Assembly (NCBI GenBank): GCA_965249955.1
Contig: OZ252261.1
Location: forward strand, 2,480,001-2,544,000
Source: SB11 sp965249955
GTDB lineage: Bacteria; Bacteroidota; Bacteroidia; UBA8524
Reading direction: 5' to 3'
DNA length: 64,000 nt
The notes below the pieces were generated by a model. It saw nothing but the letters and a program-made list of their open reading frames with translations. It had not been told where the DNA came from and did no database searches. Positions 24,544-31,258 of this stretch are shown here, in pieces; the stretch's first letter is position 1, and each line of letters opens with the position of its first letter. The translations under genes and the position numbers were made by a program.

Positions 24544-25017
24544 ATGAAAAAAATTACACTCCTAGTAATGTCAGTAGCTATGTTAGCTCTTGGCTCATGC
24601 AAAAAAGATGACGATAATAACCCAACCCCTAGCACCTCTAAAACAGGAATATTAATAGCTAAACCTTGGAAAGAAACGGCACGAACAATAAGCCCTGCAA
24701 TTGATATTAATGGTAAAATGGTTACCGACCTTTATGCAGAAGGTGAAGAATGTGACAACGACGATATTTATAAGTTTAATGCCGATAAAACATACGTGGC
24801 AGAAGAAGGAGCCACCAAATGTGATCCGGCAGACCCTCAGGTATGGGATACAGGAACATGGTCATTTAATGCTGATGAAACACAATTGATAGTAAACTCA
24901 TTTGTACAAACTAATTACAACATACTTTCAATAAGTGGAACTAAAGCAACACTTAGCTATGTTAATGTACAAAATGGGGTTAGCTACACCACAACAATAG
25001 TTTATACAGCACAATAA
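24544..25017 (+). CDS. Lipoprotein, paralog 2 of the tandem family
   Basis: 157 residues from ATG 24544 (a GTG three bases earlier is possible). Lipobox LALGSC with Cys, then KKDDDNN. The conserved core is present: LIAKPWKETARTI, EECDNDDIYKF and EGATKCDPADPQ. It is ~12 residues longer than its siblings because of an insertion after WKETA (SPAIDINGKMVTDLYAEG). It has its own terminator. Confidence 0.8.
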   Translation: MKKITLLVMSVAMLALGSCKKDDDNNPTPSTSKTGILIAKPWKETARTISPAIDINGKMVTDLYAEGEECDNDDIYKFNADKTYVAEEGATKCDPADPQVWDTGTWSFNADETQLIVNSFVQTNYNILSISGTKATLSYVNVQNGVSYTTTIVYTAQ

Positions 25018-25040
25018 ACCACCTACTTTAGCAAAGCATA

Positions 25041-25070
25041 AACGGCCTGTAACACAGGCCGTTCTTATTT
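25041..25070 (+). terminator. Rho-independent terminator
   Basis: Stem AACGGCCTGT / ACAGGCCGTT (25041-25050 with 25054-25063) with loop AAC is followed by CTTATTTA, a weak T-tract. It follows lipoprotein paralog 2. Confidence 0.75.
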
Positions 25071-25162
25071 ATATTCAGTATAAAAACGATGTTTCTAAAA
25101 ACATTCGTTGCCTATTTACTGATAGGGCTACCTTCACGCCAATACTATAATGTAACTATATT

Positions 25163-25598
25163 ATGAAAAACTACCTTATTTTGGCAACTATTACAGCCCT
25201 TACAGTTTCATTAGCATCTTGTACAAAATCTGATGATAAAACCACAACACCTGCAAATACAGCACCTACAAAAACCGAATTACTAACAGCAAAAGGTTGG
25301 AAAATAACAGGGGCAACCGCTCAATGGAGTAGATGCCTTTGCAAACTATGATGCTTGCGAAAGAGATAATATACTAATATTTAAAACCAACTTTACTGCC
25401 ATTACTGATGAAGGAGCTACCAAATGTGATCCTACCGATCCACAAACAATTACAGAAACATGGTCGTTTGCTTCAAACGAAACCAAGGTAATACTTGGTG
25501 GAGTAGAGGCCACACTACTTACCCTTAATTCAACCACATTAAAAATTGAGTTAACTAATGGTTCTGAAAAGTATACTATAACCCATACCGCACAATAA
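25163..25598 (+). pseudogene. Lipoprotein paralog 3, interrupted by a one-base frameshift
   Basis: The first frame runs from ATG 25163 through a lipoprotein signal (LASC at the lipobox) and LLTAKGWKITGATA, then stops at 25351. The +1 frame from 25323 continues NGVDAFANYDACERDN ... DEGATKCDPTDPQ ... to TAA at 25596-25598. Removing one base (C25322) gives a continuous 144-residue protein that aligns without gaps to paralogs 1 and 4 across the junction. Hence this is a recent single-base insertion or a sequencing/assembly error. No slippery heptamer typical of programmed shifting was seen at the site. The rest of the second frame is intact, which argues for a very recent event or an error. Confidence 0.85.
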
Positions 25599-25725
25599 AT
25601 TTCTGAAAAAAGATTGTTGTAAACCTTACTATTTGGCGGGTGTTTTTTGAAACCTTTTTATACTACGCCTAAAGCTTTTACCAAAAAAAAGTAAGTAACT
25701 TTACAAAATACAGAAAATAACTTAT

Positions 25726-26157
25726 ATGAAAAAGATTTTACTTATTACATTTATCAGTACAATGATGCTGGGCATGGCTTCTTGCACCAAGTCAGAAGAC
25801 AAAACAAGTACTCCTGCTACGGCCTCAAGAACTGACTTATTAACCGCTAAAAAGTGGAAAGTAACAGCACTTACTCTTGGAGGGACAGATTTTTACGCCA
25901 CAATGGATGATTGCGACAAAGACGATTTGCATATTTTTAAAGTAGGTGGAGTTTATAATGCAGACAATGGGCCAACTAAATGTGACCCTGCCGACGATCA
26001 AATATTCATAATCTCAACTTGGGCTTTTTCTGAGAACGATACCAAGTTGACCTATGATGGTGATACTTTTACTGTAACTGAGCTTACCGCTACTACAATG
26101 AAACTTGCCGGTACTTCCGGAGGTGTTTCGGGTTCTATTACCTTTGTAGGACAATAA
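25726..26157 (+). CDS. Lipoprotein, paralog 4 of the tandem family
   Basis: 143 residues. Lipoprotein signal ending GMASC, then TKSEDKTS, the Ser/Thr linker, and core motifs LLTAKKWKVTALTL, DDCDKDDLHIF and TKCDPADDQ. Closest in layout to paralogs 1 and 3. A TAACTTTA (25696-25703) 22 bases upstream is a one-mismatch -7 element. A terminator follows. Function unknown. Confidence 0.8.
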   Translation: MKKILLITFISTMMLGMASCTKSEDKTSTPATASRTDLLTAKKWKVTALTLGGTDFYATMDDCDKDDLHIFKVGGVYNADNGPTKCDPADDQIFIISTWAFSENDTKLTYDGDTFTVTELTATTMKLAGTSGGVSGSITFVGQ

Positions 26158-26176
26158 ACACTGTAAAAATAATGTT

Positions 26177-26211
26177 CAAAGCCCTGTCACAAGCAGGGCT
26201 TTGTTGTTTTA
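26177..26211 (+). terminator. Rho-independent terminator
   Basis: Stem CAAAGCCCTG / CAGGGCTTTG (26177-26186 with 26194-26203) with a 7-base loop is followed by TTGTTTT. It ends lipoprotein paralog 4. Confidence 0.82.
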
Positions 26212-26245
26212 TAGCCATATCTGCCCATAAAATAGACAGATTAAC

Positions 26246-26253
26246 TATTTTTG
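26246..26253 (+). promoter_or_regulatory. TAnnTTTG -7 element of yebC
   Basis: TATTTTTG matches exactly, 33 bases before the yebC ATG. It contains the TTG codon that would otherwise be a longer start, which excludes that start. Confidence 0.5.
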
Positions 26254-26286
26254 CCCGACGCTAAAAACACTAGAACAAGCAAAACG

Positions 26287-27033
26287 ATGGCAGGGCATAG
26301 TAAATGGGCAAACATAAAACACCGCAAAGGGGCGGCTGATAAAAGGCGTTCTACACTGTTTACCAAGTTGGTAAAAGAAATTTATGTAGCCGCCAAAATA
26401 GGCGATGCCAATCCTGATAGTAATCCACGCCTTCGTGTAGCCATACAAAATGCCAAAGGGCAAAGTGTGCCCAAAGACAATATTGAGCGAGCTATTAACA
26501 AAGCAGCGGGCAACACAGGCGAAAACTTTGAAGATTTAGTTTACGAAGCATACGGTATAGGCGGTGTAGGCATTATTATAGAGTGTACTACCGATAATAT
26601 TAACCGTACAGTAGCTAATCTGCGAACATATCTTACAAAAACAGGAGGAAGCCTTGCTACCAATGGCTCACTAAGTTTTATTTTTGAACAAAAAGGTGTT
26701 TTTGAGTTTGAATTGCCCGAAGGTACAGACGAAGACGAAATAACCCTTGAGCTAATTGATGGTGGAGCTGATGAAGTAGAAATTGATGGTAATTTTGCCT
26801 CAGTAAGCTGCGTGCGCGAAGATTATGGTCAACTAAGCAAAAAGCTGGAAGAACTGGATATTACCCCGCAAAAAAGCGGTTTGCAGTACGTGCCTAGTAT
26901 ATTTAAAGAGATTAATGCAGATGATGCCAAAAAACTGGCAAAATTGATAGATAATTTAGACAATGATGACGATGTGAAAAGTTTTTATCACAACGTTGAA
27001 TTTTCAGAAGAGATAGCAGACATACTTAATTAA
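26287..27033 (+). CDS. yebC: YebC/PmpR/TACO1-family regulatory protein
   Basis: 248 residues from the canonical start MAGHSKWANIKHRKGAADKR. Conserved family stretches include NPRLRVAIQNAKGQSVPKDNIERAI, here split as ARLRVAIQ-like and PKDNIERAINKA, and YEAYGIGGVGIIIE. YebC proteins have been described as transcription regulators and, more recently, as factors that help ribosomes translate difficult motifs; TACO1 is the mitochondrial relative. The gene lies 15 bp before the carboxylase gene and may be cotranscribed with it. Confidence 0.95.
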   Translation: MAGHSKWANIKHRKGAADKRRSTLFTKLVKEIYVAAKIGDANPDSNPRLRVAIQNAKGQSVPKDNIERAINKAAGNTGENFEDLVYEAYGIGGVGIIIECTTDNINRTVANLRTYLTKTGGSLATNGSLSFIFEQKGVFEFELPEGTDEDEITLELIDGGADEVEIDGNFASVSCVREDYGQLSKKLEELDITPQKSGLQYVPSIFKEINADDAKKLAKLIDNLDNDDDVKSFYHNVEFSEEIADILN

Positions 27034-27048
27034 CTACCTATATATATA

Positions 27049-28590
27049 ATGGATAAACGCGAAAAACTGTTGCAAATGCGTCAAGAAGCCCAACTGGGTG
27101 GAGGCGAGGCGCGTATAGCCGCACAACATAAAAAGGGAAAACTAACAGCCCGCGAACGTATACACCTGTTTTTAGACGAAGGCAGTTTTAACGAAATTGG
27201 AGCATTTGTAACCCACCGTAGCACCGATTTTGGTATGGAAAACCAAATAGTATTGGGCGATGGTGTGGTAACAGGCTACGGAACAGTGAACGGAAGGCTT
27301 ACCTACGTATTTTCACAAGATTTTACAGTATTTGGCGGATCGTTATCAGAAACCTTTGCAGAGAAAATTTGCAAAGTGATGGATTTGGCCATGAAAAGTG
27401 GCGCACCCGTTATAGGTCTTAACGATTCAGGCGGAGCGCGTATACAAGAAGGCGTAGTATCACTTGGTGGTTATGCCGATATATTCTACCGCAATACACA
27501 ATCATCGGGCGTTATACCCCAAATATCAGCCATAATGGGACCCTGTGCAGGCGGAGCAGTATACTCGCCTGCTATCACCGATTTTATTTTTATGGTTGAA
27601 AAAACCTCGTATATGTTTGTTACGGGACCCAACGTAGTAAAAACTGTAACCCACGAAGAAGTGAGTAGCGAAGATTTAGGAGGTGCATCAGTACACTCGG
27701 CAAAATCAGGCGTGGCACATTTTTCAAGTGCCAACGAAGTAGAATGTATTAACGGACTAAAACGTTTGCTTAGCTACGTACCTCAAAACTGTGAAGAAGA
27801 AGCACCACGAGTGCCTTATACTCCCCATACCGACGAAAGTCGCCCACAGCTAAAAGATATAGTACCTGCTAATGCAAATCAACCTTACGATATACGTGAG
27901 GTGATAGACGGCACAGTTGACGAAGAGAGCTTTTTTGAAGTACATAAAGACTTTGCCGAAAATATAGTAGTAGGTTTTGCACGCCTAGCAGGTCGTAGCA
28001 TAGGTATAGTAGCCAACCAACCTGCATTTTTAGCAGGGGTGTTAGATATAAAATCATCACAAAAAGCAGCACGTTTTGTACGCTTTTGCGATTGCTTTAA
28101 TATTCCCCTTTTAGTATTTGAAGATGTACCAGGATTTTTACCAGGCACAGACCAAGAGTGGAATGCCATTATAACCAACGGAGCGAAACTATTGTATGCC
28201 TTTAGCGAGGCCACCGTTCCGCGCGTTACCGTTATCACTCGTAAAGCATACGGTGGAGCTTATGATGTGATGAATAGCAAACACATTGGTGCCGATATGA
28301 ACTTTGCATGGCCGACTGCTGAAATTGCAGTAATGGGAGCAAAAGGTGCGGCCGAGATTATCTTCAAAAAAGAGATTGCCGATGCCGAAGACCATGAAGC
28401 ACAACTTAAAGCCAAAGAAGCTGAGTACGCCGAAATGTTTGCCAATCCATACCGTGCCGCAGCACGTGGTTTTATTGATGAGGTAATATTGCCAGAGGAA
28501 ACTCGTTCAAGGCTGATAGATGCCTTTAAAATGCTTGAAAACAAAGTGGTTAATCTTCCCCGCAAAAAGCACGGTAATATTCCCCTATAA
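27049..28590 (+). CDS. Acyl-CoA carboxylase beta subunit (carboxyltransferase; propionyl-CoA type)
   Basis: 513 residues, the usual size of propionyl-CoA carboxylase beta / methylmalonyl-CoA decarboxylase alpha chains. The N-terminal and C-terminal crotonase-like halves are visible: GLNDSGGARIQEGV, GPCAGGAVYSPAITDFI, DVPGFLPGTDQEW and RKAYGGAYDVM. Transfers a carboxyl group from biotin to an acyl-CoA. No biotin carboxylase or carrier gene is adjacent, so the partners must lie elsewhere. It could serve propionyl-CoA catabolism or a decarboxylase pump; sequence alone does not decide. Confidence 0.92.
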   Translation: MDKREKLLQMRQEAQLGGGEARIAAQHKKGKLTARERIHLFLDEGSFNEIGAFVTHRSTDFGMENQIVLGDGVVTGYGTVNGRLTYVFSQDFTVFGGSLSETFAEKICKVMDLAMKSGAPVIGLNDSGGARIQEGVVSLGGYADIFYRNTQSSGVIPQISAIMGPCAGGAVYSPAITDFIFMVEKTSYMFVTGPNVVKTVTHEEVSSEDLGGASVHSAKSGVAHFSSANEVECINGLKRLLSYVPQNCEEEAPRVPYTPHTDESRPQLKDIVPANANQPYDIREVIDGTVDEESFFEVHKDFAENIVVGFARLAGRSIGIVANQPAFLAGVLDIKSSQKAARFVRFCDCFNIPLLVFEDVPGFLPGTDQEWNAIITNGAKLLYAFSEATVPRVTVITRKAYGGAYDVMNSKHIGADMNFAWPTAEIAVMGAKGAAEIIFKKEIADAEDHEAQLKAKEAEYAEMFANPYRAAARGFIDEVILPEETRSRLIDAFKMLENKVVNLPRKKHGNIPL

Positions 28591-28599
28591 GTATAGAAA

Positions 28600-29541
28600 A
28601 TGAAAGAAGCACCCTTTGTTTCCATCATCATACCCTGCTATAACGAGCAAGAAGGTATAAACGAGGCATACCGTCGCGTTACCGCTGCTTTGCAGGGCGA
28701 TTGGAACAACGGGTACGAAATTCTTTTTATAAACGATGGCAGCAAGGATGCCACGCTAGATATACTAAAACAGCTTGCCCTGCACGATAGCCAAATAAAA
28801 CTACTTTCGCTATCGCGCAACTTTGGGCATCAAGCAGCCGTGGGTGCAGGCATAGCCCATTGCAAAGGCGATGTAGCTATAATATTAGATGCCGATTTGC
28901 AAGACCCTCCCGAGCTATTTGCCCAGATGGTAGAAGTATACCGTAAAAACCCTTGCAACGTGGTGTTTGGCGTGCGTAAAGAGCGCAAAGGGGAAACCCT
29001 TTTTAAGCGCATCACCGCACGTATGTTTTACCGACTGCTTAATTGGTTGGCGGGAATGGATTTAAACACCGATACGGGCGATTTTAGGCTGATAGACCGT
29101 AAGGTAATAGATGCCTTTAATGGCTTTAACGAAAAAAATAAATACATACGCGGCATCATTAGTTGGATGGGTTTTAAACAAATACCCATGCACTATAACC
29201 GCGATGCTCGCCTGCACGGCAAAACCAAATATACCCTTAAAAAAATGCTGAATTTAGCAGGTATAGCCATGTTTTACTTTAGCAAAAAACCACTAAAGGC
29301 ATCGCTAACGCTGGGTTTTATCAGTATTTTAGTAGGTATAGCCCTTACCATTTGGGTATTGTATGTGCAATTGGGTGGTGGCTACACTGTACCGGGGTGG
29401 GCAAGTACCATTATCACCATTATATTTTTTGGTGGAGTACAATTGCTAACCATTGGTGTAGTGGGCGAGTACATAGGCAATATTTTAGACGAAGTAAAAA
29501 ACCGACCTGAGTATATTATAGACGAGAAAATCAATTTCTAA
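28600..29541 (+). CDS. Family 2 glycosyltransferase, polyprenyl-phosphate type (DPM1/ArnC-like)
   Basis: 313 residues. GT-A domain (about 1-230) with SIIIPCYNEQEGINEAY, nucleotide-binding ILDADLQDPPE and GDFRLIDRKV. Two C-terminal membrane helices follow (about 233-257 and 268-292), as in ArnC/GtrB-type enzymes that load a sugar onto undecaprenyl phosphate at the inner membrane. The start is 9 bp after the carboxylase stop. Two methyltransferase genes follow, so it may belong to a small lipid-linked glycan unit. Confidence 0.88.
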   Translation: MKEAPFVSIIIPCYNEQEGINEAYRRVTAALQGDWNNGYEILFINDGSKDATLDILKQLALHDSQIKLLSLSRNFGHQAAVGAGIAHCKGDVAIILDADLQDPPELFAQMVEVYRKNPCNVVFGVRKERKGETLFKRITARMFYRLLNWLAGMDLNTDTGDFRLIDRKVIDAFNGFNEKNKYIRGIISWMGFKQIPMHYNRDARLHGKTKYTLKKMLNLAGIAMFYFSKKPLKASLTLGFISILVGIALTIWVLYVQLGGGYTVPGWASTIITIIFFGGVQLLTIGVVGEYIGNILDEVKNRPEYIIDEKINF

Positions 29542-29546
29542 TCTCA

Positions 29547-29564
29547 AATTTGAAATTTCAAATT
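29547..29564. repeat. Perfect 18-bp palindrome
   Basis: AATTTGAAATTTCAAATT is self-complementary and lies between the glycosyltransferase and the first methyltransferase. It is A+T-rich with no T-tract, so it could be a protein-binding site, a weak hairpin, or chance. Confidence 0.5.
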
Positions 29565-29584
29565 AATAATCTGCAAAAACAACA

Positions 29585-30202
29585 ATGTTCATAGCCAACT
29601 TAGGGTTTTATAAAAAACTTTCGTTCGACCGCTCAAAACGTATTGCCCAAAAGTTGGAGGCATTAATAAGTCCTGAAAATGCCCATATACTCGATTTTGG
29701 AGCAGGCAATATGTATATGACGCAAGTGTTTACCGAAGATATGCCCCAAGTAAACATTATGGCGGTGGATGTGATTGAAGATCAAAACCTAAACCGTGAA
29801 TTGCTTAAAAATCCCCGTATACAGTTTCAGGTGTGCGAGGTAGGCAAACTACCTTTTGACGATGGTACGTTTGATATAGCAGTAGCCTCGGCAGTGATGC
29901 ACCACACCCCCGACCCCGATTTTTATTTGGCCGATTTGATGCGGGTGATAAAAGTGGGCGGCAGCATTTTGTTGGTAGAAGAAATGTACCACAACCCGAT
30001 AGACAAGTGGTATATAATGGCTGAGGATTTGGCATTGAACAAAATGAAAAAGGGAGTGCCTGTTCCCCTCAATTTCCGTTCATACAAATACTACAATAAC
30101 CTGTTTAAACAACTGGGCTTGCAGGTAGACTACGAGGGGTATATTCGCCCCGGTTTCCCTTGGAAACACCATTACGTGTATAAACTTACAAAAACTGCAT
30201 GA
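29585..30202 (+). CDS. SAM-dependent methyltransferase (class I)
   Basis: 205 residues with motif I ILDFGAGNMYMTQVF, an acidic loop at VDVIED, and the post-II segment LPFDDGTFDIAVASAVMHH typical of methyltransferase domain 11. The target is not evident. The stop overlaps the start of the next methyltransferase gene by 4 bases (ATGA), so the two are co-translated. Confidence 0.82.
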   Translation: MFIANLGFYKKLSFDRSKRIAQKLEALISPENAHILDFGAGNMYMTQVFTEDMPQVNIMAVDVIEDQNLNRELLKNPRIQFQVCEVGKLPFDDGTFDIAVASAVMHHTPDPDFYLADLMRVIKVGGSILLVEEMYHNPIDKWYIMAEDLALNKMKKGVPVPLNFRSYKYYNNLFKQLGLQVDYEGYIRPGFPWKHHYVYKLTKTA

Positions 30203-31062
30203 GCAAAGTATTTGATAAAATAGCCATGCAGCAATTTGCCCAACAGTTGCGGGGCGAAAAATTTAGGCAATTTTGGCAATCAAAAGCAGGGCATGATACC
30301 ACACAGTATTATGCCATAATGGATAATTATATTGAGGAGAGCGTATTTGGGCTAACCCTTTTGCAAGAGTTTGACCTTGAAGGAAAAAAATTGCTTGAGG
30401 TAGGCGCAGGTGCAGGTATACTAACCGCATGGTTGCTGCAAAACGGTATTGATGTGTGGGGCATTGAGCCATCAGGCATGGGCTACGATTTTCATATTGA
30501 GATGTTTAGCAGCGTAAAAGAGTTTTTCGGTTTGCCCGATGGGCGTATTATTGATGCTGCTGCCGAAGACCTTAACCCACAAATAATAAACGGGGTAGAT
30601 ATTGTATTCTCGCTAAACGTAATGGAGCATATACTGCCCCAAAACCTAGCCAAAGCCTTTGCAGGTATGAAATCTGTATTAGGTTTAGGAGGTAAAATGT
30701 TGCACCATTGCCCTAATTATATCATCCCTTTCGAGCCGCATTACGGTTTGCCGCTAATTCCCTTTTTTCCGCACGCCACAGGTAAACTAAAAGGCGTGTA
30801 TAACGATGGAGTGTGGCAATCGCTAAATTTTATCACCTATTTTAAAGCCAAAAAATTAGCCCAACAAACAGGACTAAACATCACCTTTAAAAAAGGGCTC
30901 ATGGCCGATGCTTTTGCCCGATTGGAAAACGACGAGGTATACGCCTCACGACACAAAACACTTACTAAAATTTATCCTTTGCTAAAATATTCAGGTTTTA
31001 TTTGGCTAATGCGCCAAATACCCCCCTCGCTTTGCACTCCTATGACTTTTTATCTAAACTAA
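30199..31062 (+). CDS. SAM-dependent methyltransferase (class I)
   Basis: 287 residues with motif I LLEVGAGAGILTAWLL, WGIEPSG and DIVFSLNVMEHI, as in UbiE/SAM-methyltransferase domain 23 proteins. The N-terminal ~50 residues are helical. The start overlaps the previous stop (ATGA). With the preceding GT2 and methyltransferase it forms a three-gene unit that may decorate a lipid-linked sugar; substrate unknown. Confidence 0.82.
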   Translation: MSKVFDKIAMQQFAQQLRGEKFRQFWQSKAGHDTTQYYAIMDNYIEESVFGLTLLQEFDLEGKKLLEVGAGAGILTAWLLQNGIDVWGIEPSGMGYDFHIEMFSSVKEFFGLPDGRIIDAAAEDLNPQIINGVDIVFSLNVMEHILPQNLAKAFAGMKSVLGLGGKMLHHCPNYIIPFEPHYGLPLIPFFPHATGKLKGVYNDGVWQSLNFITYFKAKKLAQQTGLNITFKKGLMADAFARLENDEVYASRHKTLTKIYPLLKYSGFIWLMRQIPPSLCTPMTFYLN

Positions 31063-31094
31063 AGTCAGTTTTTAGTTTCAAGTTGCTGTTCTTC

Positions 31095-31175
31095 GTCATG
31101 CTAAACTTGTTTCAGCATCTCAATATGTATTAATGGTTGTTATGCAACGAGATCCCGAAACAAGTTCGGGATGAC
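31095..31175. repeat. Terminal-hairpin intergenic element, copy 1 (GTCAT...ATGAC)
   Basis: Left hairpin 31095-31121 (GTCATGCT ... AGCATCTC) and right hairpin 31149-31175 (GAGATCCCG ... CGGGATGAC) face each other as inverted ends. The loops also pair (AACTTGTTTC with GAAACAAGTT). The design matches the elements at 44146-44295 and 59850-60008, but the spacer is only 27 bp. It occupies most of the 196-bp gap before the helicase. Confidence 0.75.
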
Positions 31176-31258
31176 TGCTCACCGCACAAATCATACAGCA
31201 TAAGAATTTATTTGGATTGAAATAAGCATATGCCCTATTTTAGCAATGCAAATACAGC

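Noticed and set aside
25310..25360. Programmed ribosomal frameshift in lipoprotein paralog 3
   Set aside because: No slippery sequence or downstream structure was seen, and siblings do not need a shift, so mutation or sequence error is simpler.
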